Position numbers and translations under genes: made by a program. Source: Neolentinus lepideus HHB14362 ss-1 (lineage: Eukaryota; Basidiomycota; Agaricomycetes; Gloeophyllales; Gloeophyllaceae). From it: 60,661 nt of DNA. The DNA lies in contig KV425587.1 of NCBI GenBank assembly GCA_001632425.1, forward strand, positions 1 through 60,661, given 5' to 3'. Of this stretch, positions 34,401 to 46,871 are shown in pieces. The stretch's first letter is position 1. Each line of letters begins with the position of its first letter. The notes beneath the pieces are model-generated. The model ran no database searches. It was not told the DNA's origin and saw only the letters and a program-made list of their open reading frames with translations.

Positions 34401-37400
34401 ATCCAAGAGAAATGATGTACCGAGCTGGCGACTTGGTGCGTTGGCTGCCGCATGGCGAGTTGCAATTCCACGGGAGAGATGATACACAAGTAAGTGCCAT
34501 GTTGTTGGCTATGGTATAATGCGCTTACGTAGAAGCACAGGTGAAACTGAAGGGATACCGAATCGAGCTCGAAGAGGTGGCCTCAGTAATGAGGGGTGTC
34601 ACGGGCGTGGACGATGCTCTTGCTATGATCCGAGGGACGAATAATGGACAAATTCTGGTCGGATTTGTCTCGTCGAAGACTGTCGACGTTGAGGCTGTGC
34701 GCCGTGCTTGCATGACGTCTTTGCCATCATATGAGATTCCGTCCGAGATTATATGTCTCCCCGAGTTCCCGATGACAAGCATCGGGAAGATAGATCGCAG
34801 CCGTCTGAGCCGTATTGAGGCGCCAAAATCGACAGAATCTCCTGCATCCCCCACCGAGCTGGCCGTCCAGCGTGCAATTGCTGCTACCCTTGGTATTCCT
34901 GTCGACACGGTTGGCCGGCAGACATCATTCCTTGCTCTCGGCGGCGACAGCATCAGCGCCATCAGACTTATGTCGAAGGCTCGAGCGGAGGGACTTAATC
35001 TCACGGTTTCTCAAATATTTAAGTCGCCAACGGTTGCAGCACTAGCTGAGATAGTGGGCGACGCTCAGAAGCCGACTATTAAGTCCCCGCACTTCCAAGG
35101 GGAAATTACTGGAGACGTCCCTCTATCACCTGCCCAGGCTCGCTTCTTGACGAACGCGAAACAGTTGCACCACTATAATCAAAGCCGTCTTTGTCGACTC
35201 AAGCGCCGACTGGAGTTTGCCGACCTTCAGCAAGCAATACCACGTTTGTTGATGCAACATGATATGTTAAGGGCTAGGTTCCAACGAAACGGCAATGAAT
35301 GGAACCAAGTTGTTGCTCCTGCCGGGACCGAGACTAATACGGCTTCAGTCCAGCATATCCAAGTCCAAGGGGATGTGCACGATGAAGTGCTGCGGTTGAG
35401 TAAGACTCTCAACATTCTGGAGGGACCGCTGTTCCTCATTGCATTGATCGAAGTGAGTCCGCAACGCGGAGCCGCCAACAGCTGAACTGATCTTTGTCTC
35501 CAGGACATTGAACACCAGTACCTCTTTGTCGCAGTCCATCACCTGATTGTGGATATCGTATCATTCAATGTTTTGCTTGAAGATCTTGAAAGGGCTCTTC
35601 TCATGATGAAGCTTGAGCCGAAGACCACTCCTTTCGGCGCATGGACAAGACACCTGTCGAGATTTGCGGATACTTACAATCCGCAAGAGTGGACCAGATT
35701 CTTGTCGAACGATGCAGATGGTTCTGTATTCACCAAGTCCCAAGGGTGTGTAGGGTGGCCGCAATAGTTCTGCACATATCTGATCTTATTCGTCGAAACA
35801 GTTTATCCACTGGACGGCGGAAGACCATCAAATCCGTTCTGCCCATGCAGCTATGTGAAGGCCTGAACGCATTAAATGTGGCCTACGATTGCAATACGCA
35901 GGATGTTGTATTGACGGCATTGACCTTAGCTTTCCATGAACTCACTAGTCTGGGTCCTTTCGGCATCTGCGTAGAGTCGCATGGTCGGAGTGTGTTCGCC
36001 GAGGACATGGACATATCTAGGACAGTCGGGTGGTTCACTTCCACGTATCCTGTCATCTTGGACCTTCGTTCAATGCGGTGTACCGAAGATGCACTTCGGG
36101 CTGTGCGGGACCAGCTTCGTTCGGTACCAGATCAGGGCACCTCGTACGAAATGCTCAAGTATTGCACATCTCGAACAGATGCATCCCTGATCAAACGACG
36201 CTCTCTCCCGCACATAGAATTCAACTACTTTGGACAGGCAGCGAGCGTCAAGTCGGAGCTCCTTGAACCTATCGACCTGCCACTCGATGTGGACCTTGAC
36301 GTCGACAATGTCGATTTCGGGATTGTCTGTTCGGTATACCTGGAAGAGCATGGCGGCATGGTCATCGAGTTTTACTTTGATCCAGGGTTGTACGACGAAA
36401 CTATCTTGGCGCGATTTGGACAGGAATGGACGTCCCGTATGGAAATCATTCTGACCAGCTCTTCTTTGCCACCTCACTTGCCTGTCGTTGCCACTGGTGC
36501 AGTCGACAAGGGGACGTTTGACGAAATCGACGCCGAACTCTCCGCTGCCGGTCTGATGCCCTCAGATATTGAAGACTTGTGGAAAGCCACTGCTGCACAG
36601 TCTGCGTTCTTCCTAAGCCTTATGAAGGCCTCCGATCAGTACGTCTCGCAGACCATCTACGAGTTTACCGGAGGAATCAGTGAGCAGGATCTCATCAGGG
36701 CCTGGAAGGCTCTGGTGAGTGTCAACGTCAATTTCCGAAGTACCTTTGTCAATACTTCTGAAGGATTGTATCAAGTCGTGTTGCGATCCTCGGCGGCGTC
36801 GTCTAATGTGACCGTTCTGCAGTGGCCTGAAGAGCGAATGGATGAGATCCAGACGAGCTTCCTGCATGAAGATCTCTCTCTTGGTTTCGATACCAGCTCG
36901 CCGTACTTTGCGCGGATGACCATTGCTCGTATAGGTTCAACGAATCGATGGCGCTGCGTTTGGACACAGCACCACTCTATCAGTGATGGGTGGTCTCATG
37001 CCCTGGAGTTTGAAGACTTTTTAAAGGGATGCAGTGGTAAGCGACTGACTGCGCGGAAGCCGTCTTTCAAGGACTATGCGATGCAATTAAATGCCATCGA
37101 GTCAGCTGCAGCTCGTGTTTACTGGCGACAGGACCTGTTCCGTGACCACAAATGCTCCCCGTTCCAATTCCCAGAGCCCTTACCTTCTGATTCTCACCAC
37201 GGCCTTGCAGATGTCTCGATCAGCAAGAGAACTTCCAATGTGATGGGACCTCTCTCCCGCTTATGCTCGAGCGTCGAGACAACACTCTCTACCCTTTTGA
37301 GAGCGATATGGGCGTTAACGGTATACCACTATACAAAAGAGCAGACGGTTATCTTTGGTGCAATAGTCTCTGGACGCGATGCTGTGATCGATGATGCAGA

Positions 37401-40400
37401 CCAAATTCTTGGGACGTTGGTCAACACAGTACCTGTGGCTGCCCGAATCGATTCGCATGGAACGCTCTTGTCTCTGCTTCGGGATCTCCATAACCAGCAT
37501 GTGGAATCCCTGGCGCACAATCATGCGACACTGAGGGATATCATGAAATGGAATGAGATCTCCGATCTCACGTCGTTCTTCACCACAACCCTAACCTTCC
37601 AGGTAAGTAGAGACGATACACGTCTTAAGTGTCTGAGCTTGACAGGAGTTTTTAGAATTTCCCTGCGACGGAATCGAACGACAGTCTACCATTCGACGTG
37701 CAAGTCATACAAGCCATCGAGAACACCGAGTTCGACATCAATGTCAACTTGATGTGCGTCGAAGATGCCATCGAGGTTCTCATGACCTTCAACTCGCACA
37801 AATTTGATGTTCACCACGCCCGTGGTGTCGCAGAGAAGTTCGTGGATTTACTGGAGCTAATCTCCGGACCTAGCTTCTCCATCGCCACTCCCCTGAAGGA
37901 CTTGAACTCTGTGAGCCAATTTGATCTTGCGCGCTTACAAGAAATGGAAATTGGTGAGCCCATGGAGCTTACCTATCAATGCGTACATCACGGCTTCGAA
38001 GCACACGCTCGCCGACAGCCGCGAGCTGTTGCCGCCGAGCACGGAGAAGAGACCATTACCTACGGAGAACTGAACCGTCTCGCTGATGCTGTCGCTCATA
38101 GGCTTCAGCAAGAAGGCGTGAAGCGAGGTGACATGGTCCCCTTGATTACCACTCGATCAATTGACATGGTGATCGCCATCATGGCCATACTCAAAGCTGG
38201 TGCTGCTTACGTACCAATTGATAAAGATTACCCAACAGCCAGGATCGAAGACATTCTCGTCTCGGTCAACCCAACCGTTGCGTTGTGTCATCCTTCGACG
38301 GAGCATGCAGTACCAGGAGCCACCACGCGTGTCATCTCAATCTCACGGACATCGGCCTCACTATTGCCCCAGTTAAAGCCCCGTTCAGTTTTGGTAGATC
38401 GTGATGATCCAGCGTACGTGATTTTCACGAGCGGAACGACTGGTGCGTTTTATATGACTGTAATTATTGTTGGCAGATCTGACCTCTGCGACAGGTAAAC
38501 CTAAGGGTGTGATATGTGTGCATCGAAGTCTAGTGAATGTTGTGATGCAGAGTCCCCGTGCCTTCGGCACTGGTCCAGGCAGCCGGGGAGCCAGCATACT
38601 GTCTGTCTCGTTCGATATGGGTACCTGGGAAGTTCAGTCGTGTCTATTCAATGGAGCAACAGTAGTCATGCGTAGTAAGCAAATTTTCCTTCTTCTCTGC
38701 GACCGGTCTTTAACAGCTATGCAGAGGGGCCCACGCTTGATGTCCTCCGAACGGTGGACACTGTTTTTATCACCCCTACCATCCTCTCTCAGCTCTCCAG
38801 AGATGACCTGCCCAACATCAAGAGTATCGCTGTATCAGGAGAACCATGCCCCGCACAATTGATCCAAACGTGGGCGCCTCACGTCCGATTCTACAACTCG
38901 TGCGCACCTTCGGAAACGACAATCATATCCTTCTTGGACCAGATGCGTGTTGACCGACGCATCACTATGGGTAAACCACTACCCAACGTCAGATGCTATA
39001 TCCTGGATCCGGCAACGATGAAGCGTGTTCCCTTCGGGTGCAAGGGAGAGGTGTTCATCAGTGGCACCTGCGTCGGCCGAGGATATCTAAAAATGCCGCA
39101 GCTCACTTCTGAGAAATTCCTGCCAGATCCTTTCACTCCTGGCCTGACAATGTTTAGGTCTGGCGACGTCGGAAGATGGACGGAGTGGGGAGGTGTCGAA
39201 CACTTCGGCCGAATGGACGATCAAGTGAAAGTGAAGGGCTTCCGAATCGAGCTGTTGGAGGTTGCGAATGCTCTGCGTCACCACAAGGATGTCCAGCAAG
39301 CAGTCGCCTTGGTTAAGAACGGTAACCTCGTCGCCTTCGTCACCCCTGAAAGTGTGGACGTCTTGGGCGCCCAAGATACGGCTGCCAGATATGTACCCGA
39401 GTACATGGTGCCCTCAAAAGTAACAGCTGTGCGAGTTCTTCCAATGAATCGCAACGGCAAAGTCGATAAGGAAGCTCTGCTTAACCTCGACCAGGCGCCA
39501 AAGGAGAGCAAGAAAGCCACGCATTCGTTGGATGATGTTCAAAGAATGTACGCGGAGATCTGGGCGTCTGTCCTTAAAGTAGATGCTCGTACTATAAAGG
39601 GTGATACCACCTTCAAAGAGCTCGGAGGTGACAGGTAAGGCAGTTACATTCGTCTGCAACAGAATGTCCTCTCAACGTCTTTTTCCATCCAGCATTAGTG
39701 CTTTGCGCGTCGTTGCTGCCGCTAAGAAGCGTGGCTTCAGTGTCAAGCCTAGTCAGGTCGCCGATCGTAAGACCTCTCTAAGCGCCCTCGCTGGTGCCAG
39801 TACAGGCAGCCCCGCTGAATCACAAACTTCGCTTGTTCCCTCGAAGCCCGCGAAGATACCAACGTCTGGCGATACGCCCTTGTCACCCGTCATGAGATGG
39901 TATTTTTCCCTGAACTGGAGGAATGTTGGCTGGTGGAATCAGAGTTTCTGTGTGACACCACGCCAGCGCATCACTTACAGTTCCTTCTCGCAAGCTGTGG
40001 GAGAGATAGTCAGGAATCACGATATTCTGCGGGCCACGTACCGGAAGCAGGGCGGTTCTTGGTCTCAGGTAATCGTACCTGAGACAGAGCACACTGTTGC
40101 AGTCAAGCATATCACAGTCTCGTCGTTCGACGAACTAGACTCGCATGTGAGAAAGCTTCAGCAAGAGATCGACGTATACCATGGCCCACTCTATCAGGCT
40201 GTACTCTTCGAGGACGCGTCTCAGCAACGAATCTGGATAGCTGTGCACCACATCTGTATTGACTTGGTCAGTTGGCGTATTCTTATGGAGGACTTGGAGC
40301 TTCTACTCCGTGGTGAGAAACTCGGACCGAAGACGACTTCCTTCCATGAATGGAGTCATCGTCTGCAGCAATATGCTTCAGCACTGAATCCCGCATCTTT

Positions 40401-41919
40401 CATCGAGTACTCGAGGAGCCTTCTCGTGGACAATGACGCCTTCGTCAGGAGACTACTACGCCCTGGTGCACCATCACTCGCTGTCGTTGAAAGAGGCCGC
40501 GAGATGGCTATAGGCATGGCCTCAATCTCCATCGGTTCTGGCATCGAAGATCTCTTGAACAGAGGCAACCAATTCTACAACACAGGCGACCAAGACTTGC
40601 TCCTCGCTGCGCTCCTCATGTCCATTCGGACTCGATTCGGCAGCATCGCTGTTCCACTCGCCATCGTGAGCCATGGTCGCGTACCATACGCCGAAGACCT
40701 GGATGTCTCTCGCAGTATCGGGTGGTTTAGCACGAGCAACGGCAGCCCGCACACGTTCGATCTCTCCGGCACACCCACGGATGTCGCCTCGCTGGTTGAG
40801 TACGTCCAGACGTCGCTCTCCTCATTCGCCCAGGAGGGCTTCGACTACCAGGCTGTGCGCTGGCTCACCGAGGCAGGCGAGCACGACCGCGATCTTCGCA
40901 GCGCTGACGCGGACGTGTGCTTCAACTACTTCGGGCGGTGGCAGGTGTTCGCCAAGGACGCGTTCTTCAAAGAGGACGGGGAGAGCATCCGGAACCCGGC
41001 AAACTACGCGGACGTCGAGATCCTGCACAAGCCACTTTCGATTACTGGGCAGGTTACGCCTGAAGGGACATTGCAGATGGATGCGGAGTTTTACAGCGAG
41101 ACGTATGATGCGGAGGTGATCAAAGATGTTATGGAGGGGTGTAAGGCGAGTCTGCGCGAGATATTCACAGCGGCGCAGTTGAATCCTCCTGCGGACCTAT
41201 TCATGTCGCCGTCGCTCGCTGCCTCCACATCTGCGGTGGAAGAGGCTCCTGCACCTCAAGTAACAGCGGATGCAGAACTCGAGCAAGTGCGCGTCTCGCT
41301 ACCTGGAGGGCTTCTCGAGTCGCCGGAATTGTCTCACTTGCACCTTCCCATCCCGGATATTGCCATCAGCCTCCCGACTCCGATCCAGAAGGAAGCTACT
41401 ACCCCACACCTCTCCATATTCGACACCCTCGAGCGACCGGCTCTCTCGCACGCCGTGTCGACGAGTTCCACTGTATTCGAGACCGACCCGCACGAGTCAG
41501 CCAGGTTCGACGCCGTTACTGATCATGGCCGCCACGAGGAGTCGAAGATGGAGACTGAGACTCGAGAGCGCCGGCGCCGCCCGTCGTCGGAGCGGACCGC
41601 GGTCTCGAGAGAGAGACAGTATGATGACGGGCGCGAACCGGCAGCGCTCGAGCGTATCGTCGCGAACGTGCTTGCGCTCGTCAACACCGTCCTGGAAGGC
41701 AACCGCGCGCTGAGTCCTGCTAAGGAGGGTGACTCGCCTGTCTTACTTCATCCTCAACAGCCCGCAACGCGATTTGGGATCGCCACCGGCAACTCGGACG
41801 CGCTGCTACTCATAGGACTGGGATCGCTCGTGATGGGCTTGACGGCGGTGCTTTCGGCGGTGGTGTTGATGAACGCGGGGCTGCTCGCGGGCTTGGTGAT
41901 CTTGGTTGCTAGAGCATGA
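28475..41919 (+). CDS. Three-module non-ribosomal peptide synthetase with C-terminal membrane tail
   Basis: Twelve exons: 28475-28494, 28542-28995, 29047-29534, 29587-32149, 32210-34489, 34541-35452, 35504-35745, 35802-37602, 37656-38442, 38495-38674, 38725-39634, 39693-41919. They total 12,864 bp in frame, giving 4,287 residues. Order: C1 (about 50-490; HHAMFD at 185), A1 (490-1000), T1 (Ser1024, NGDSI), C2 (HHSIYDG at 1236), A2 (1543-2040), T2 (Ser2072, GGDSI), E1 (2122-2560; HHLIVD at 2251, ESHGR, FNYFGQ), C3 (HHSISDG at 2710), A3 (3027-3520), T3 (Ser3546, GGDSI), E2 (3603-4050; HHICIDLVSW at 3731, VSHGR, FNYFGR). A charged linker follows, then a hydrophobic tail (4248-4287). A domains activate amino acids as adenylates, T domains carry them on phosphopantetheine, C domains condense and E domains invert stereochemistry. 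All three A domains keep SGTTG and a C-terminal GK(V/I)D lysine. There is no TE, reductase or terminal C domain, so the release mechanism is unknown. Three residues are expected. A cytosolic enzyme tail-anchored in a membrane is inferred. Confidence 0.93.
41799..41916 (+). other. Hydrophobic C-terminal tail of the NRPS (predicted membrane anchor)
   Basis: The last 40 codons contain almost only Leu, Val, Ala, Gly, Ile, Met, Ser and Thr, with no charged residue between Asp4248 and the final Arg. This is long enough for one transmembrane helix or a tight hairpin. It follows a linker of about 190 residues rich in Arg, Glu and Ser. A lone C-terminal helix is typical of tail-anchored proteins facing the cytosol. 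Confidence 0.75.
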
Positions 41920-43917
41920 TTGTATTGCTGTCTTCTTATTCTTGAATTTGTGAGTGATTTGGTTGGAGTTCTACTACGACGACAGCTGACCACCCTCATG
42001 CGATTTCAGCGTTCAGTTTGGTGTGGAATAGTGGATCGCTGTCCTTCTGCATTTCTGTCCTTTCCTTGTGCGCACCATGGACATGGTGTATACGTTTCTG
42101 TCTATTTTAATTTACTGTCCCTGACCGTACATACTGTCGTTCTCTATATCCCAGTCTCTCGCTGCAGCATCTGTGATTCATTCTCTAGTATTATTTGGTC
42201 TGATACTGAACCCTCTGCTGTAATTATACTGTATACTCGCGTCTTCATACGTAATCAATCTATTTATCTCCTCAGTTCTCCCTGAAAAACGTTCGCTTGG
42301 AACACTTCGGGAGTCCCACTCCTTAAGCTCTAAGGACCTGCTCGAGCGTCAATGTTGCCGTCGTTGGAGAATGAGGCCTATCGCCGGGTCACGGCAGAGT
42401 CGGAAGCGGGTTACCCCAATTTCAGCATTTTCACCAACATTTTGCATGGTACAAAAGACTGCAACTCCCGCTGCGGAAGTTCCACCAGATGTACAACGTC
42501 AGCGTACTTGGTGATGATCAGTTACTAAAGTCAACCCGCTGGCTGTCCATGGTAAGGGTGAAGAAATCAGCCAAAGACGATACGACGCGGGCGCGCTTGC
42601 CCCGAGCAGTCGGTTGCCCGAAGGGCAATCGCGTGCTGTACAACCCGTAAATACAAGTCTTATATACGATTTTCTTATCATCCCGAATATGGGCGCCTCC
42701 GGCGCCAACCCCCCTCGACCACATGCTCGCACGTGAGCTCGACCCGAATCCCGAATTCCAACAAAGGGTCGGTCGGCGAGAAGGTAGACTTCCTTGGCAC
42801 CACCGCGAGGTAGGAAGAGAGAATGAAAATTCATGTAACTGCGATGCCATGTTTCACGACGACTTGAGGAAACCTGGCTGTTGTGAGCCTTCGGCTCTGG
42901 CTGGGTGTAGCCCGGGGTTCGTCCCGCAGAAACTGCACGTTTCTGGCCACAGAGCTTCGGTGCGGATTCCGATTGGCCGCCACCCGCCAGTGGCTTTCAG
43001 CCACATCGGCGTCTCGGCAGCCCGACGGCCGTCGCCGCACCGGTCTCCCCCAACCCAGCGAAATCGTACTCAACATCGTGCTACGTCGATTTCGTGTCGT
43101 TCTGCTTCTTAGCTCAGTCAGATAGGTACATTCCCGTATCTACCTTCTCCCTTTCCTCGCTCCCTGCCCGCACCCTAGCTTGGAGCCACTGTGTTTGGAG
43201 CGGAGATCCAACGCTGTCACACTTGGTGGCGGATGCGGAGAAGGACGCTCTGTATTTCTGCAATTCAAACCCTTCTGTATCGATATTCACCAATCGGAAG
43301 ACATAGGTCCATCTGTGTGCATACAAATGTTTTAAGTTTGGTAATTTGGGCTGATTGGTGAAGTGGCTAGCTTAGGATCTGCCAGATACACGAATTTTGT
43401 GTGACGTGTACACAAATGTTCTGGCATCCCATCTTAAAATGGGATACCATTTTCGCATTTCTGAATCGATACATACCACAGAAATGTACCAAAGATTGTA
43501 TATACCAAGTTTCAAGTCATTCCATTCAGTGTTGAAGGCACAGGAAGTGATTTTGTGTGTAGAGAACATTCATACCCCCGCAGAAGAACTACCCATGTGA
43601 TAGTATACATATTCTGCACTTTCCATAAACCCCACTTTCCGCTTTGATAGTCTTCAAGCATGTCACTAAATAGCGAGTCATATTATAACGTGATATTATA
43701 AGGTATCTGGACTTGGATGTCAAGACCCTGAGGCCGAAGCTTGAAGCTCTACCGGGATGCCGCACCATGATTTTGTACAACAAAGATGAGTGAAACAAGA
43801 AAAGACAAACAGATGATATCTAAAGATACAATGGCGAGTAAGACAACAGTTCGCTAAACTAAGTTAACAAGTCCGACACTATGGTGCAGTTACTGGATTG
43901 GCGTATCAGCGGAGCTC
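41920..43917. other. Gene-poor interval after the NRPS
   Basis: No supported gene in 2 kb. It contains the MITE-like remnant at 42301-42482. Open frames between 42.5 and 43.3 kb are GC-rich and overlap on both strands without family motifs. Confidence 0.4.
42301..42482. mobile_element. Degenerate member of the CACTKCGGGAGT MITE family
   Basis: AACACTTCGGGAGTCCCACT at 42301-42320 is mirrored imperfectly by GACTGCAACTCCCGCTGCGGAAGTT at 42458-42482. The inside retains CAACATTTTGCA, shared with the intact copy at 60221-60350. There is no ORF. The core is longer and unlike that of the intact copy. Confidence 0.5.
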
Positions 43918-45373
43918 TCACATGTAACGGATTCCTGGGGACATACCAGTGGCAGCAGCCACGACCGGCGCCGGGACACCTTGAACACTGTCACTGCCGA
44001 GTGGCGGAGGTCCCAATGAGCCCATGACTGCCTCTGCATCAGCGTCGTCCTCCTCTTCCTCCTGGTCTCCAGAAGCATCTGCAGAACCGCTGCCGTTCCG
44101 GTCATTGTATTCGCGATCCACAGCGGACACAGCGGACACAGTGACACCCTCCTGCCCAACGGAACCCGGTAGAACAACCTTTGGCGGCACCTCACCCCGC
44201 CTACCCTCAATTCTCCTCACGAAATCTCCCCACATCTCGCGCTCACCATTACCTAGCGAGCCAACACCCTTCCCCGCGCGCTTCCACACCCCGCGGTGAC
44301 GGCATACTGTGCTCTTCACGTACCGCGTCCCGAAGACGCGCTCAAACGCGACGCGCTGCGTGATCGACGGCGTCTGGGTCATCAGCCCGTCCATCTGCGC
44401 GAACCCAAGCGTCACTTCTGCGACCGTGTAGTCGTTTGGCCAGCGCTTCACTGCGGGCGGGTGTCCGTGAAACGCCGGTGCCGCCCCCTGTCCCTGGGTC
44501 GCGTGTGGGTGTTGGGGAGTCTGGTGGGGGAAGGGAGGAGGAAACGAGGGAGGGAGAGCCATGAGCGGTGCGGCGGCATATTGGGCTAGTCCGGCTTGAT
44601 ATGGGTAGACATGCGTTATGTGACCGTGCGCGCCAAGGGGACTTGCGCCTGCTATGTGGCCAGGTGGACTCGACAGGTTCTGGGGGTATGTCTGAGTCGG
44701 ATGTTGGACTATGTAGGGATGTTGGCTGAACTCGGTAATATGGTACTTGGCCGCGGGAGATGCAGAAGCTGAAGGTTCGTCTGGCGCTGATCGTTTCTTC
44801 CCCGCTACTGGTTGGAACTTTACTGCCTTCTGGGTCTTATTATTTGTGGTGAATGGCGACGGCATTGGGGTCTGTGGATCCTTTGCTTTGGCCTGCAATG
44901 CCAACTCCTCACCCAGACCCACGCATTCTTCCTCGTTCAGCCCAACAAATAGGCTCTTCCGCACCTTATAGAGAAGCCGTTGTTCGCTTTCCACAGACCG
45001 GACAGTCGTGATCATATGTTGTTCCCATTGACCAGTACGGTCATTATAGGCGTCAATGTACGATTCTGCGCTGAGGTTTAGCTCTGAGACCAGCTGAGGG
45101 AAGTGTGACATCTGGAATAGCGGAAACGACGGAACATGGTGATTTAGCCTAATAGGGTTCGCACCAGGCTGCTCGAACATTAATACTTGATTAGTAGCAG
45201 AAGCGCAGTGAGTCTACCTTGTACCAGATTACGAGAGTGATAGACCGCTTTAGCGAGTCTGCCATGTCCGTTTGAGTCTTTGCGTCCGTTTCCTGGCCAT
45301 CTTGATTCTGCGCCGCTAAATGGGGCTTGACGGCATCGCTCAAGGACGTCTCAGCGGTATTCGGCGCCTCCAT
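43918..45373 (-). CDS. Conserved-looking hypothetical protein with Pro/His-rich middle
   Basis: Two exons, 45373-45218 and 45168-43918, joined across a 49 bp intron with a CTAATC branch site, give 468 residues in frame; the junction reads WYK/PGANPIRLNHHVP. An N-terminal ordered part (AESYIDAYNDRTGQWEQHM, LYKVRKSLFVGLNEEE) leads to a Pro/His/Ala-rich linker. A compact basic segment of about 70 residues follows (RWPNDYTVAEVTLGFAQMD, QRVAFERVFGTRYVKST, CRHRGVWKRA), then an acidic tail. The middle segment has the look of a nucleic-acid- or chromatin-binding domain, but no known family is recognised. A nuclear role would be a guess. The start at 45373 is the first ATG upstream in frame. Confidence 0.7.
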
Positions 45374-45487
45374 AGTTCTGGCGACGACAGCAACGCAATA
45401 CAATTAACATCGTCGATAAGGAATTGGCCATCGCCCAGCGACCCACAGCGATGAAGGCAACAGATGAGTAGTGAGTGTGCTGAAGAC

Positions 45488-45976
45488 TCACGATGTAATG
45501 CGAGACTCACGATGGGTTCCGTCGGTGCTGCAAGGCCTGTTTCGGAGCTGTGCAGGGACGTTATGGACGTTGTGACGGACGGCCAGGTTCCGGTCCATCC
45601 TTCCCACGCCGGATTCCCACGCGCAGGCCAACTCGTCTGGGAGACCTGCCGGCAACTTCCTGGACCAGCTTGCCTTTGTGGTGAACAAGAATCTTGAGCT
45701 CAGGTAGAGTACCAAAATAAACATCATAGCGCCTTTCAGTCTTGAATATTTGGATTTTGACTTTGTTCCTGAAAGACTAGTGTGCCAGGCACTAGAGTGA
45801 TTTTTGCGAGAATAGTGATCGCCGCGCCAGGGCGCTGGTGAATTGCGATTAATCTCAAGTGCACGTAGAAAATAAATATCAATCTGCACTAGGGCTCGGC
45901 GAGAGAGACGCTGACCTTTTGAGTTTGGCTGATGCGATGCGTATGCGGGAGGTGGTCCGGGGTGCGTCAGTGTCAT
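45488..45976 (-). CDS. Doubtful hypothetical ORF
   Basis: 162-codon open frame starting MTLTHPGPPPAYASHQPN, a PPPAY-type opening common in small fungal membrane or adaptor proteins. It contains a hydrophobic segment (AMMFILVLYLSS). A GTCAGC..TAG intron could interrupt it after the first 20 codons. No family match is recognised, so it may be non-coding. Confidence 0.2.
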   Translation of the reverse strand: MTLTHPGPPPAYASHQPNSKGQRLSRRALVQIDIYFLRALEINRNSPAPWRGDHYSRKNHSSAWHTSLSGTKSKSKYSRLKGAMMFILVLYLSSRFLFTTKASWSRKLPAGLPDELACAWESGVGRMDRNLAVRHNVHNVPAQLRNRPCSTDGTHRESRITS

Positions 45977-46871
45977 ATATTATCGATGAGTGCGAACTCG
46001 AACATCCAAGAGAACAGCTTTCCGTTTTCTTTTAGTGTAAGGCGGACGGGAAAGGCTTGCTAAACGAAGAGGGAGGCATGTCATTTGGAAGACGAATCTC
46101 TACACATGATTAATTGATGCCTCGTAGATATCTTCACTCAGCTGTAGGCGATCGTGCATTGAATTCGAGGAAGAATATTGTTGACTCCGCCACCATTCTT
46201 CGTTATTTGAGTCTTAGTTTATGAGATTGGCAGTAAGTTGTCCAGAAAATTGGAAGTGACATACCAAGAAGTTCTCTTGTGGACCTGATTTCCGATTTGT
46301 GCCAGCATAAACCAAAAGCGTCAGCATAGAATCACTTCCCCTGGTATCAGAGTGGTATGCATAATTCGATCCTCCATGACGCAAATTTATGCAGGGGTAC
46401 TGATAATATTTGTCTTGCCTCCATCAGTCATTCTCGCACACTAGACTCGGTCTCTTGCCTCCAAGCAATAATAAAGCGTCAATCTCGGTTCTGTTTTTTA
46501 TATGCATGTCTGTCCTTGATAAGACAAAATAGGTATCACCATCCAATGCGCAAGCAACCTTCTGTTGCACGACGGTGGTGTAACTCCCTCGATCCTCGGC
46601 ATCATCCACGGCAGAAAAAATAATGTTGTATACATTGAGCGCAATGGAGAATGCCTCAGAACTTGGCGTTATTGACGTTAGTACTCTTGGTGCATGTCAC
46701 TGTCAAGGTGCAGAGGAGTGTCACGACGCGACCTCCACACGTGATCATCTAAAAATGACATAAATGGTATCTGCGTGACTTTCGCTGTGACTTGCACTTA
46801 TTTCATCTCAACACGTTAGCACTTTCAAAATTGTGGCTTCGCTTACTTTGACTTGACGTCAGGCTTTCGCA

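Noticed and set aside
42501..43125. GC-rich overlapping frames after the NRPS, considered as an extra cluster gene
   Set aside because: No splice pattern, no family motif, and frames of similar length on both strands.
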